A stretch of 35,311 nucleotides of DNA from Deltaproteobacteria bacterium (GCA_029262315.1 JAJCZP010000180.1:1-35311); one strand, 5' to 3'; positions 1 through 8,304 are shown, counted from the first letter of the stretch. Made by a program: numbers and translations. The notes: generated by a model not told the origin, from the letters alone.

Positions 1-660
1 ACCGAGCTGTTCGGAAACCGGGGCTCGGTCGTCGGCAATCCGGGACTCGATCCCGAGCGCGGTGTGAATGCGGACATCGGGTTCGTCGCCGAGACCGGCG
101 AGTTGGGGCCGCTGCGGCGCGCTCGGCTCGAGGTCGCCGGCTTCTACAGCGATGTCGATGATCAGATCGTTTTGGTGCAGAACTCGCAGCGCACGTCGGT
201 GCCCCGCAATGTCGGTAGTGCGCAGGTCCTGGGGCTAGAAGTCTCGGGGCGGATGCGTGCGTGGGAGCGTTTCGCGCTCAGCGTCAACTACACGCTCCAG
301 GACGCGCGCGATGAGAGTGGTATCCCGGGACGTGATGGCAACAAGCTTCCCGGCCGGCCGAAGCACGAGGTCTACGCTCGGACAGATGTGGACGTCGGGC
401 CAGTGCGACCGTTCTACGAGCTGAACTTCATCGCCGAGAATTTCCTCGACCAGGCGAATTTCCGGGAAGTGTCGAGTCGTACGATCCATACGCTCGGTCT
501 GCATTTCGATGTGCCGAAGTTTCCGCTCGAGCTCACCTTCGAGGCGCGGAATGTCGGCGACGAGCAGATCGAGGACGTTGCGGGATTTCCGCTCCCGGGG
601 CGCTCGTATTTTGGAACCCTCGCCTGGCGCTGGGCGCCGGCGGGAGAGGAGCCGTCATGA
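1..660 (+). CDS. TonB-dependent outer-membrane receptor, C-terminal part (5' end outside window)
   Basis: Frame 1 is open from the first base to the TGA at 658-660, giving about 219 residues, so the gene is cut by the window edge. The translation carries typical TonB-receptor barrel features: an ELFG...VGNPGLDPERG segment at the start, alternating amphipathic strands (AGFYSDVDDQIVL, VNYTLQDARDES), and an EARNVGDEQIED-type penultimate hairpin followed by a final strand ending in LAWRW. These receptors import scarce ligands (metal chelates, cobalamin, glycans) across the outer membrane using TonB energy; the ligand cannot be told because plug and N-terminus are missing. The stop overlaps the start of the next gene (ATGA), so the two are very likely co-transcribed and translationally coupled. 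Family assignment is firm, substrate unknown. Confidence 0.9.
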   Translation, partial: TELFGNRGSVVGNPGLDPERGVNADIGFVAETGELGPLRRARLEVAGFYSDVDDQIVLVQNSQRTSVPRNVGSAQVLGLEVSGRMRAWERFALSVNYTLQDARDESGIPGRDGNKLPGRPKHEVYARTDVDVGPVRPFYELNFIAENFLDQANFREVSSRTIHTLGLHFDVPKFPLELTFEARNVGDEQIEDVAGFPLPGRSYFGTLAWRWAPAGEEPS

Positions 661-2588
661 TGCGTAGACTCGCGATCCTTGGCTTGGTGACTGTCCTGCT
701 CGCCCCACTCGCCGGTTGCGGCTCCGGTGGTGGTTCTGGCGGCGATGATTCGTCGATGGAGACCCCGGATCAGAACCCAACAACGACGCCGGTCGTCATT
801 TCTCCTTCGCCGACGCCGCTCGCGCCCCCGCAGGCGACGGTGTCGCCAACGCCAACGCCGGGGCCGAGCGTTCCAACCCCACTGCCGTCCGGCAATCTGC
901 CGGGCTCGATCAACACCAGCGCATTCGTGATCACGTCCGACTTTCAGACGGGCTCGTTTGCCACCTTTCCGTTGAGCGACCCGACACGTGTGACCAGCAA
1001 CATCGCCGAGATACACAGCGACGCGGTGGCGCGGAGCCACGATGGCCTGGTGTACGTCGTGAATCGCCTCGGCGCCGACAACATTCAGGCGCTCGATCCG
1101 AGTGCGGGATTCGTGACCCGCTGGCAGTGCTCGGTCGGCAACGGCGCCAATCCCCACGACATCATCTTTGCCGCGCCCGACAAGGCGTACGTGACGCTCT
1201 ACGGCCGAACGACATTGGCGATCGTCGATCCCTCGACCGGGCCGACCTGTGACGGCTTCCTTCGCGGGACCATCGATCTTGCGTCGTTCGCGGATGCCGA
1301 CGGTCTCCCGGAGATGGACCAGGGCATCATCGTCGGCGGCCGCCTGTACGTGACGGTGCAGCGACTCAATCGCGGCAATTTCTTTCGGCCGACCGATCGG
1401 AGCGAGGTCGTCGTGATCGACGTGGCCACGGATACGGTCATCGACGTCGACCCCGCGACGAGTGCCGTGGACGGGATCGTGCTCTCGGCGCCGAATCCGT
1501 TCTCCGGGGCCCACGGTCTCGCGCTCGACCCCCAGACGGGGAAGATCCTGGTCGGTGTAGTGGGTGCGTTCGAGACGTCAGGTGACGGTGGCATCGAGCG
1601 CGTCGATCCGGCGACCAACCGTGCGGAGGGGTTCTTCGCAACCGAGACCGGGCTCGGTGGCAATATTACCGACTTCGTCGTGGTCAGCGACACGCAGGCC
1701 TACGCGGTCATCTTCGCACGCAGTGGTAGCAACGAGCTCGTCCGCTTCGATCCATCCACCGGGGCACGGGGGGCGACCCTCCTGAGCTCGTCCGACTTTC
1801 TCGTTGATGTAGCCCTCGATCCTAGCGGGACGCTGCTCCTGCTCACCGACCGTACGCTCTTTGACCCGGGCATTCGCATCTTCAGCGTCACCACCGATAC
1901 GGAGGTGACCAGCGGCCCTGTCGGGACCGGGCTTCCCCCGTTCGACCTGCTGTTCCTCGGGGGAGCCTCGGCCCCCGAGCCTCCTGCCCCCATTGTGTGC
2001 GGCGACGGCGTCACCGAGGGCGACGAGGAGTGTGACGACGGAAACGTCGTGGATGAGGATGCGTGTCTCTCCAACTGCCGGGTGGCGTCGTGTGGCGATG
2101 GTGTCATCCACGGCGGTGTCGAGGAGTGCGATGGGAGTGATGACTCGTGCGCGGCTGACGACCTGTGCGCCGCGGACTGCTTCTGCGGGCCGCCCGACGA
2201 CGTCTGTACCGCAACCGTAGTGACCGTGGCACTCGACACGCCCGAGATCCTTGGTAGCGCCACGCTCGTTTTGGACTATCCGGAGGGGAGTTCGGACATT
2301 CCTGGAAGCGGTGCGGATCCGTCGGTACGTAACCGGGTCGACGTGTTGACGTCTGCGTCGTTGTTCAGCGGGGGATCCCCGAACGACGAAGACGATCAAA
2401 TCGTGTTCGCCTTGTTCTCGACCGATGGGGTGGAGACCGGTTCGCTGTTGGCCGTGACCTTCGATTGTCTTGGGGCGCCTCCGTCGCCCGCGGCGTTCAC
2501 CTGTGCGATCGAGGATGCGAGTACGTTGGGTCTGGCGCCGATCGCGGGAGTGACGTGCAGCCTCGAGGTCGTGAACGAACGTGACTGA
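657..2588 (+). CDS. Outer-surface lipoprotein: YncE-like beta-propeller, Cys-rich repeat and cohesin-like domain
   Basis: 643 residues. The ATG at 657 overlaps the receptor stop and has a GAGGAG Shine-Dalgarno just upstream; a second ATG follows directly. The N-terminus is a lipoprotein signal with lipobox LAGC (Cys about residue 21). A Pro/Thr/Ser linker covers roughly residues 34-83. Residues about 85-440 contain repeated blades of the kind DGLVYVVNRL, VVVIDVATDTVIDV and HGLALDPQTGKILVG, as in YncE/SMP-30 propellers. Residues about 445-512 are a myxobacterial-type Cys-rich repeat (CGDGVTEGDEECDDGN, then a second copy CGDGVIHGGVEECDG). The last ~125 residues form a beta-rich domain with the motif FSGGSPN that matches the C-terminus of the next protein and looks cohesin-like. 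By position it may cap or feed the TonB receptor, as BtuG does for BtuB, but that is inference. Confidence 0.85.
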   Translation: MMRRLAILGLVTVLLAPLAGCGSGGGSGGDDSSMETPDQNPTTTPVVISPSPTPLAPPQATVSPTPTPGPSVPTPLPSGNLPGSINTSAFVITSDFQTGSFATFPLSDPTRVTSNIAEIHSDAVARSHDGLVYVVNRLGADNIQALDPSAGFVTRWQCSVGNGANPHDIIFAAPDKAYVTLYGRTTLAIVDPSTGPTCDGFLRGTIDLASFADADGLPEMDQGIIVGGRLYVTVQRLNRGNFFRPTDRSEVVVIDVATDTVIDVDPATSAVDGIVLSAPNPFSGAHGLALDPQTGKILVGVVGAFETSGDGGIERVDPATNRAEGFFATETGLGGNITDFVVVSDTQAYAVIFARSGSNELVRFDPSTGARGATLLSSSDFLVDVALDPSGTLLLLTDRTLFDPGIRIFSVTTDTEVTSGPVGTGLPPFDLLFLGGASAPEPPAPIVCGDGVTEGDEECDDGNVVDEDACLSNCRVASCGDGVIHGGVEECDGSDDSCAADDLCAADCFCGPPDDVCTATVVTVALDTPEILGSATLVLDYPEGSSDIPGSGADPSVRNRVDVLTSASLFSGGSPNDEDDQIVFALFSTDGVETGSLLAVTFDCLGAPPSPAAFTCAIEDASTLGLAPIAGVTCSLEVVNERD

Positions 2589-4212
2589 CCCGCGGCGCAC
2601 ACATCGGCGCGGCGTGATGGTGCTCGCGCTGAGCGCGCTGGCGCTCGGGGCTCCAGCCTCGAGCGTCGCGGAGCCGATCAAGTGCCAGCAGGCGATCTTG
2701 AAGCAGTCCGACGCGTTGGCTCGGGCGCGGGCGAAGGTGCTTCGCCGGTGCGAAGAGAAGAAACGGAAGGGGAAGCTCGCGCCTGGCACCGTCTGCGCCA
2801 CCGAGCCGGCGATCGCTGGCAAGATCGCCAAGGCCGACGCCAAACTGGCCGCTCGGATCGCGAAGGATTGCGGAGGGAAGGACAAGGCGTGCGGCACCGG
2901 GGACGACGACTTGCTCGCCAGTATCTCGTGGCCGGCGCAATGTCCGGACTTCGCGGCGACCGGGTGCACGCAGGCCGTCGTCACCTGCGCGGACATCGCG
3001 GGCTGCATCGGTTGCGTCCAGGATGCTGCGGTCGATCGTACGGTGACGCTCGCGTACGGCGCGCTGGTGCCCACGAACAAGAGGCAGCAGCGGAAGCTCC
3101 ACAAGTGCCAGGGGGCGATCGGTGCAGAAGTCGTCAAGTTGCACGCTGCGCTTTCGAAGCCGCTCAGTCAGTGCTGGCGCAAGCGCTACAAAGGCAAACA
3201 TGGGAACGCTTGCCCCGATCCTGGGGACGGCAAGGCCGCGCTCAATATCGCCAAAGCCCGCGCCAAGTTGCAGGGGAAAGTCTGCAAGGTGTGTGGCGGG
3301 GCGGACAAGGCATGCGGCGGCGGCGATGACTTCTCACCGGCCGAGATCGGCTTCGCGGAGAGGTGTCCGGCGGTCGGCAGTTGCGGGGGGCCGGTCGGAA
3401 CACTCACCGATCTGGCGGACTGTCTGACATGCGTGGCCAACTTCGGGGTCGATTGTGCGCTCAACCTGAGCGTGCCGGGGCTCGCGTCGTATCCCCCGGC
3501 GTGTGCTGGGGGCATACCAACGCCGACGGTTTCCCCGACTGCTAGCGCGACTCCCACCCCGAACCCGTCGGCGAGTGTGACGCCGCTCGTGGCTCCGAGC
3601 GCGACCCCTACGCTCTCGACGACCCCGGTCGTGACCAGCACGGCAACAGCGACCCTGACCAACACGCCGTCGGCGACACCAACAGTGACCCCGACCACCA
3701 CGGCGACGGCGACGAGCGCGCCAGTTGCCACGACGAGCGCGACGCCGTCCGTTGCCGCGAGCGCAACACCGACGCCCGGGGCCACGCCGTGTGCCGTCAG
3801 CAGCCCCGGGGTGGAGACGAGCCTGGTGACGGTTTCGGTGACGACCGGCCAGGCCATCGGTGCGGCCAGTATGCTCATCGACTACCCAGCAGACCTCGTG
3901 CGGCTCCCGAGTGCCGGTGGCGGGGCAGCGGTCCGCGCTCGCGTGAACGATCTTACCAATGGCGAGCTGTTCGACGGCGGCTCGCCGAACAATCAGGACT
4001 CGAACGCGGATCAGGTGCCTGATCGACTCCGGCTATCACTGGTGTCGGTCACCGGCGTGACCGGTGCCGTCCTCGCGGTCGAACTCGACCGCTGCGACAG
4101 TGCGATGGCGACGCTTCCCAACGACTACCAGTGTACTCTCGCCGACGTGGTCGGGATCGATGGTGTGACGCCGATCGTCGACGCGACCTGCGCGGTAGAC
4201 CTCGCGCCGTAG
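2581..4212 (+). CDS. Secreted Cys/Lys-rich tandem-domain protein with PT linker and cohesin-like C-terminus
   Basis: 543 residues from a GTG at 2581 that overlaps the upstream stop by 8 bases; this start gives a complete signal peptide (arginines, then VMVLALSALALGAPASSVA). Residues about 34-170 and 174-295 are two copies of a Lys- and Cys-rich domain: CQ..I near the start, a KIAKA..KL (or NIAKA..KL) helix, then CGGKDKAC or CGGADKAC, then CP...C and a C..C pair. The same tandem occurs in the protein at 20220-22703. A Pro/Thr/Ser/Ala stalk follows (about 311-400). The C-terminal ~140 residues resemble the cohesin-like end of the preceding lipoprotein (shared pattern LIDYP...F(D/S)GGSPN). It is third in the TonB-receptor operon. 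I do not recognise the tandem domain as a named family; function unknown. Confidence 0.82.
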   Translation: MTDPRRTHRRGVMVLALSALALGAPASSVAEPIKCQQAILKQSDALARARAKVLRRCEEKKRKGKLAPGTVCATEPAIAGKIAKADAKLAARIAKDCGGKDKACGTGDDDLLASISWPAQCPDFAATGCTQAVVTCADIAGCIGCVQDAAVDRTVTLAYGALVPTNKRQQRKLHKCQGAIGAEVVKLHAALSKPLSQCWRKRYKGKHGNACPDPGDGKAALNIAKARAKLQGKVCKVCGGADKACGGGDDFSPAEIGFAERCPAVGSCGGPVGTLTDLADCLTCVANFGVDCALNLSVPGLASYPPACAGGIPTPTVSPTASATPTPNPSASVTPLVAPSATPTLSTTPVVTSTATATLTNTPSATPTVTPTTTATATSAPVATTSATPSVAASATPTPGATPCAVSSPGVETSLVTVSVTTGQAIGAASMLIDYPADLVRLPSAGGGAAVRARVNDLTNGELFDGGSPNNQDSNADQVPDRLRLSLVSVTGVTGAVLAVELDRCDSAMATLPNDYQCTLADVVGIDGVTPIVDATCAVDLAP

Positions 4213-4245
4213 CTGCGGCGATTCGCTTCGTCGACAGGAGCGAGA

Positions 4246-5178
4246 TCAACCGGGGGAGCGGAGTAGCTCGGGGTTGCGTGCCGTGACGAGACGCCGGATG
4301 CCGTCGCGCCACGGTGTCGTCGCCTCGCCGATCAGCGCATGCATGCGCGTGAGGTCCATGGGGAGGCTTCCCAGGGTTTGCGTCGTCGTTTCGAACTTCG
4401 GCTCGAGGCCGGTCAGCTCGCCGAGGTACTGACACCATTCGTCGATGCTGGCGAGTTCGCCGCCCCAGTTGATGGTCGTGACCGGAACGGAGGCGACGGC
4501 AAGGAGTGCCGGTATTTGTGCGATGTAGTCGTCCTCGTGGAGCAGGTTGTAGCGCGCGGGGGTTTCGGGCGGGAGGGGAATCGCCATCCCGCTGTGCATC
4601 ATCATCAGATGGAACCATGGCCAGCCGCCGTTGTCACCGTACGGGACGCTCACCCGTCCGATCGTCGTTGGGAGATCCCACTGCTGCGCGGCGAAGCGGA
4701 CGACGGTTTCGGCGGCGATCTTGGCGATACTGTAAGTGGGGAACAGGGCGCGGTGGTTGTCGCCGAGCGGCGCGGTTTCCGCGAGTGGGGTTTGCCCGGC
4801 GTATTCGTAGACGGCACCGGACGAGCAGTGCAGGAAGGCTTTCGCGCGCCGGCAGTGCGCCATCAAGCGGCCGGCGCCTTCGGCGTTGGCCGCCAGGTCG
4901 TATGCGAAGTCGCCGCTTTTCACGACGGCGAAGTTCAGCACGTACGTGAAGTCGTCAGGGACAATGCCGAGGTCACCGGTCGCGAGATCGAGTGGCAGTG
5001 GGCGAATCCCAACGGCCTCGAGCCGGTCCCGATCCTTTGCTTTGCTGAGCCGCGCCAGGCCGTGAACCTCGTTCGCTTTGGCGAGCTCGCGTACCAGGGG
5101 GAACGCGACTTGGCTGGTGGGTCCTGTGACGAGAATCTTTTCGCCTGACAGTGGTGCGGGAGCCGCAGCGTTCGGCAT
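4246..5178 (-). CDS. NAD-dependent epimerase/dehydratase (extended SDR)
   Basis: 310 residues. Start chosen at the ATG read from 5178 because an AGGAG site lies just upstream and the protein then begins 15-20 residues before the Rossmann strand KILVTG; longer in-frame starts add Arg-rich sequence without family character. The glycine motif is atypical (TGPTSQVA rather than TGxxGxxG). The extended-SDR active site is present: SSGAVYEY for the serine strand and YSIAK for the Tyr/Lys pair (Tyr near residue 148). These enzymes epimerise, dehydrate or reduce nucleotide sugars or related carbonyl compounds; the exact substrate cannot be read. It converges with the gene ending at 4212, only 33 bases away, and diverges from the GST gene at 5400. 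Confidence 0.85.
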   Translation of the reverse strand: MPNAAAPAPLSGEKILVTGPTSQVAFPLVRELAKANEVHGLARLSKAKDRDRLEAVGIRPLPLDLATGDLGIVPDDFTYVLNFAVVKSGDFAYDLAANAEGAGRLMAHCRRAKAFLHCSSGAVYEYAGQTPLAETAPLGDNHRALFPTYSIAKIAAETVVRFAAQQWDLPTTIGRVSVPYGDNGGWPWFHLMMMHSGMAIPLPPETPARYNLLHEDDYIAQIPALLAVASVPVTTINWGGELASIDEWCQYLGELTGLEPKFETTTQTLGSLPMDLTRMHALIGEATTPWRDGIRRLVTARNPELLRSPG

Positions 5179-5399
5179 GGTCGTTCTCCTCGCGCGGACG
5201 GCCCGGAGCCGCCGCATCAGTGGTGTCGCAGTGTACCCAAACGTTGCGCATCCGGGTGTGGAACGCCAGTTCTGGCGCCGGCCTGGCGCAATCCGTGAGC
5301 GCCCCCTCGGGCCGCGCTTGCTCGGGTCTCGAGGGGCTCTTGCGTAGCCCTTGCGTCTGCAAGGCGCTGGGCTAGGCTCGCATCTCGGAAGGGGACGCG

Positions 5400-6035
5400 A
5401 TGATCGATCTCTACACCTGGACCACACCGAACGGGCGGAAAGTCTCCATCATGCTGGAGGAGATCGGCCTTCCCTACAATGTCATCCCCATCGACATCGG
5501 GAACGAGGCGCAAAAGACGCCAGAGTTCACCGCCATCAATCCCAATCAGAAGATTCCGGCCATCGTCGATCACGACACGCCAGGGGGCGCGTTGCCGATC
5601 TTCGAGTCGGGCGCGATTCTCGTTCATCTGGCCGAGCGCAGCGGCCAGTTCCTCCCCACCGACGTCCGCAAGCGCGCTGAGGTGATGCAGTGGCTCATGT
5701 ACCAGATGAGCCACGTGGGCCCGATGATCGGTCAGGCCGGGCACTTCATCAACCAGGCGCCACAGAAGGTGCCATACGCGATCGAGCGCTTTATCGGTGA
5801 GTCGCTTCGGATCGTTGGAGTGCTCAATACCGGGCTCGCCAACCGGGAGTATCTCGCGGGCGAGTACTCGATTGCCGACATTGCGACGTACCCGTGGGTG
5901 ATGGCGGCCTGGGGCCCGTTCAAGCAGCTGATGCCGGAGCAGTTGGAAGAGCTCGGCAACGTACGGCAGTGGATCGATCGGGTCGGTGCGCGCCCCGCGG
6001 TGGAGCGCGGGATGGCGGTTCCTCCGGAGGCGTGA
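5400..6035 (+). CDS. yfcG: YfcG-type glutathione S-transferase / disulfide-bond oxidoreductase
   Basis: 211 residues, ATG start with an AAGGGGA site about eight bases upstream. The N-terminal thioredoxin-fold half shows TTPNGRKV (the Thr/Asn glutathione-contact motif of the Nu-class YfcG/YghU group in place of a catalytic Ser or Cys), NPNQKIPAIVDH with the cis-Pro, and FESGAIL (glutathione gamma-Glu binding). The helical half has the conserved YSIADIATYPWV N-capping box. Length and motifs agree with E. coli YfcG throughout. YfcG-like enzymes use two bound glutathiones for disulfide reductase and peroxidase activity in the cytoplasm. It overlaps the next gene by four bases and starts a same-strand run extending to 10459. 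Family is firm; the symbol is by similarity. Confidence 0.9.
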   Translation: MIDLYTWTTPNGRKVSIMLEEIGLPYNVIPIDIGNEAQKTPEFTAINPNQKIPAIVDHDTPGGALPIFESGAILVHLAERSGQFLPTDVRKRAEVMQWLMYQMSHVGPMIGQAGHFINQAPQKVPYAIERFIGESLRIVGVLNTGLANREYLAGEYSIADIATYPWVMAAWGPFKQLMPEQLEELGNVRQWIDRVGARPAVERGMAVPPEA

Positions 6036-6982
6036 GCGCTCTGGCCGTGCCGAAGCCGTTGCAGAACCGCGTCACCGATCTTCTTGGCGTCGCCTATCCG
6101 ATCGTTCAGGCGCCGATGGGCTGGATTGCACGTGCGCAGCTCGCATCGGCGGTCTCCAACGCGGGCGGGCTCGGCATCATCGAGACGTCTTCCGGCGAGC
6201 TGGATGCGATCCGCGGTGAGATCCGCAAGATGCGGGAACTCACCGACAAGCCGTTCGGCGTGAATATCGCGCAGCTCTTCGTTCGCGATCCGACCATCGT
6301 CGACTTCGTCGTCGAACAGGGCGTACGCTTTGTCACGACGTCTGCCGGCGATCCCCGGAAGTACACGGCGACGCTCAAGGCCGCAGGGCTCACGGTGTTT
6401 CATGTCGTGCCGAACCTGCGTGGAGCGTTGACGGCCGTCGAGGCTGGCGTCGATGGCCTCGTCGTCGAGGGTGGTGAGGGCGGCGGCTTCAAGAGTCCAC
6501 GCGACGTGGCAACGATGGTCCTCCTGCCGCTCATTCGCTCGAAGGTCGACGTGCCGATCATCGCCGCGGGTGGGATATGCGACGGCGCGACGATGGCGGC
6601 GGCGTTCGCTCTCGGCGCCGAGGGCGTGCAGATGGGGTCGCGCATGGTGTCGGCCGCCGAATCCCCGGTGCACGCGAATTGGAAACAGGCGATTCTCGAC
6701 GCTGGCGAGACCGACACGGTCTTCTTGAACCGCTTCAGCAAGCCTGGGTTGCGCGCCATCAAGACCGAGAAGAGCCTGCAGCTGGAGAAGCAGGCCCACG
6801 TGGGTTTCGAGGTCTTCGAGCGCGTTCTTGATTTGTACTTCGGTGGTGACATGGAAGCGTCGATCGCGCTCGGCGGCCAAGTGGTTGGGCGCATCGACGT
6901 GGTGAAGCCCGTGGCGCAGATTCTCGAGGAAACCATGGACGGCTTTCGCGAGACGGTGGCGCGGTTGTCTAACAGCGTCTGA
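6032..6982 (+). CDS. NAD(P)H-dependent flavin oxidoreductase, nitronate monooxygenase/FabK family
   Basis: About 316 residues from the GTG at 6032, which overlaps the GST stop (GTGA). The GGAGG at 6026-6030 is unusually close to that codon, so the GTG at 6047 is an alternative start; the family core PIVQAPMGWI is intact either way. The TIM-barrel FMN signature is clear: APMG near the N-terminus, GGLGII, KPFGVNI, VVEGGEGGG, VPIIAAGGICDG and ALGAEGVQMGSR. Classical nitronate monooxygenases and FabK have a histidine after the central glycines (GGH); here it is Phe (GGGFKSP). The enzyme may therefore belong to a subgroup reducing enoyl thioesters or other enones rather than oxidising nitronates. 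Close downstream KAS III, ACP and SDR genes make an acyl-chain role plausible. Confidence 0.85.
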   Translation: MSALAVPKPLQNRVTDLLGVAYPIVQAPMGWIARAQLASAVSNAGGLGIIETSSGELDAIRGEIRKMRELTDKPFGVNIAQLFVRDPTIVDFVVEQGVRFVTTSAGDPRKYTATLKAAGLTVFHVVPNLRGALTAVEAGVDGLVVEGGEGGGFKSPRDVATMVLLPLIRSKVDVPIIAAGGICDGATMAAAFALGAEGVQMGSRMVSAAESPVHANWKQAILDAGETDTVFLNRFSKPGLRAIKTEKSLQLEKQAHVGFEVFERVLDLYFGGDMEASIALGGQVVGRIDVVKPVAQILEETMDGFRETVARLSNSV

Positions 6983-7058
6983 CGGCATCTACGGGACGGT
7001 GCGCTCGGCTCGCGCGAGTCGGTGCGGTGCTCGTCCAACGACGACAGGGGGGGAATCG

Positions 7059-7466
7059 ATGAGTCCATCTGGGGTTGCGCTACTCGGGTACGTTGCCTGG
7101 ACGTTCGTCTTGATCATCATCACCGCAGTGCTCCGCACCACGCTGACGATGCGTGGAGAACGGGAAGCGAACCAGTTCAGCCCGACCGGAGAGGATGTGT
7201 CCCCGTTCGCGAAGCGGCTTGCCCGTGCCCATGCCAACTGCTTCGAGAATCTTCCGATGTTCGCGGCTCTGGTGCTTCTGGCGATGGCCAGCGGCCATGG
7301 CGAGGTGACGGACGGCCTCGCGATGTGGGCGCTCGGCGCGCGCGTCGCGCAGTCGACGATCCATCTCATCTCGACGAGCCCACAGGCCGTCACGGTCCGT
7401 TTCGGATTCTACATCGTCCAACTGGTCATCCAGATTGGGTGGATTCGCCAACTGTTCTTTGCCTGA
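7059..7466 (+). CDS. MAPEG-family small integral membrane protein
   Basis: 135 residues. ATG at 7059 is preceded by an AGGGGGGA site. Four hydrophobic helices are visible: residues about 5-25 (LLGYVAWTFVLIIITAVL), 65-82 (NLPMFAALVLLAMA), 88-105 and 112-132 ending in QIGWIRQLFF. The loop RLARAHANCFENLPMF is the MAPEG signature (R..RAHxNxxENLP), whose Arg/Asn/Glu residues contact glutathione in eukaryotic members. MAPEG proteins are membrane-bound glutathione-dependent transferases or isomerases acting on eicosanoids and xenobiotics; bacterial substrates are mostly unknown. Its neighbour, a cytosolic GST-type enzyme 1 kb upstream, fits a glutathione or lipid-peroxide theme. Confidence 0.88.
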   Translation: MSPSGVALLGYVAWTFVLIIITAVLRTTLTMRGEREANQFSPTGEDVSPFAKRLARAHANCFENLPMFAALVLLAMASGHGEVTDGLAMWALGARVAQSTIHLISTSPQAVTVRFGFYIVQLVIQIGWIRQLFFA

Positions 7467-7486
7467 GCCGCGGTGAGGAGGATGAA

Positions 7487-8296
7487 GTGCAGGATCTCGA
7501 CGGCCGCGTAGCGGTCATTACAGGCGGTGCCAGCGGGATCGGGCTGGCAACGGCCCGGTTGCTGGCCGGTGCCGGCATGCGGCTCGTGCTTGCCGATGTC
7601 GAGGCGCAGGCGCTCGAACGAGCCGTCGAAGAGATGCACACGCTCGGTGCCGAGGCCATCGGGGTGCCGACCGACGTTGGCGAACTCTCCGCGGTGGAGG
7701 CTCTGGCCGACAAGACCTTCGACCATTTCGGCGCGGCCCACGTGCTGTTCAACAACGCCGGCGTCGCCATCTTCGGGGCGATACAGGACATGAAGCACGA
7801 GGACTGGGAGTGGGTGCTCCGCGTCGACCTCTGGGGCGTCATCCACGGGGTCGAGACCTTTCTGCCGCGAATGATCGCGCAGAAGCAGGGTGGCCATATC
7901 GTCAACACGGCGTCGTTCGCCGGCTTGGTCGCCAACTCGGGCCTCGGGGTCTACTGCGTGGCGAAGTATGGCGTCGTCGGGCTGTCGGAGTGCCTGTATC
8001 GGGACGTGAGCTCGCACGACATCGGTGTTTCGGTTCTGTGCCCGATGATGGTTGCCACCCGGATCAACTCCTCCGAGCGCAATCGCCCGGTAGCGCTCGG
8101 TGGTGAGGCGCAGGCCCGCCCCCCGACCGGCGACGAGATCATGGCCGCCCAGGGCGACACCATCACGGCCGAAGCGGTGGCCGAGCGCGTGGTCCGCGCC
8201 ATCAGGCAGGGGGAACTCTACGTGCTCACCCATCCCGAATCGCGGACCTTCATCCGGCGGCGCTTCGAGCGCATCGATCGATCGTTCGGCGACTGA
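7487..8296 (+). CDS. Classical short-chain dehydrogenase/reductase
   Basis: 269 residues from the GTG at 7487, preceded by a strong GAGGAGGA site with a short spacer; the open frame continues far upstream but that part is only the shadow of the MAPEG gene. Cofactor motif TGGASGIG at residues 12-19, NNAG at 89-92, catalytic Ser about 143 (NTASFAGL), Tyr156 and Lys160 in YCVAK, then a PMMVATR segment after the active site. An Asp at the end of the second strand (LADV) predicts preference for NAD(H). The C-terminal third (EAVAERVVRAIRQGELYVLTHPE) is common in SDRs annotated as fatty-acyl or steroid-type oxidoreductases. Located between MAPEG and KAS III genes on the same strand; a ketoacyl or alcohol substrate is plausible but unproven. 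Confidence 0.9.
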   Translation: MQDLDGRVAVITGGASGIGLATARLLAGAGMRLVLADVEAQALERAVEEMHTLGAEAIGVPTDVGELSAVEALADKTFDHFGAAHVLFNNAGVAIFGAIQDMKHEDWEWVLRVDLWGVIHGVETFLPRMIAQKQGGHIVNTASFAGLVANSGLGVYCVAKYGVVGLSECLYRDVSSHDIGVSVLCPMMVATRINSSERNRPVALGGEAQARPPTGDEIMAAQGDTITAEAVAERVVRAIRQGELYVLTHPESRTFIRRRFERIDRSFGD

Positions 8297-8304
8297 GGCA
8301 TGCG

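Noticed and set aside
1578-3137. Minus-strand frame (519 codons) across the lipoprotein and the Cys-rich protein genes
   Set aside because: It spans the junction of two well-supported overlapping genes and shows no protein-like pattern.
5303-5336. Inverted repeat (CCCCTCG/CGAGGGG) between the divergent epimerase and GST genes as an operator
   Set aside because: Only seven clean base pairs with a 20-base loop in GC-rich sequence; no support beyond chance.
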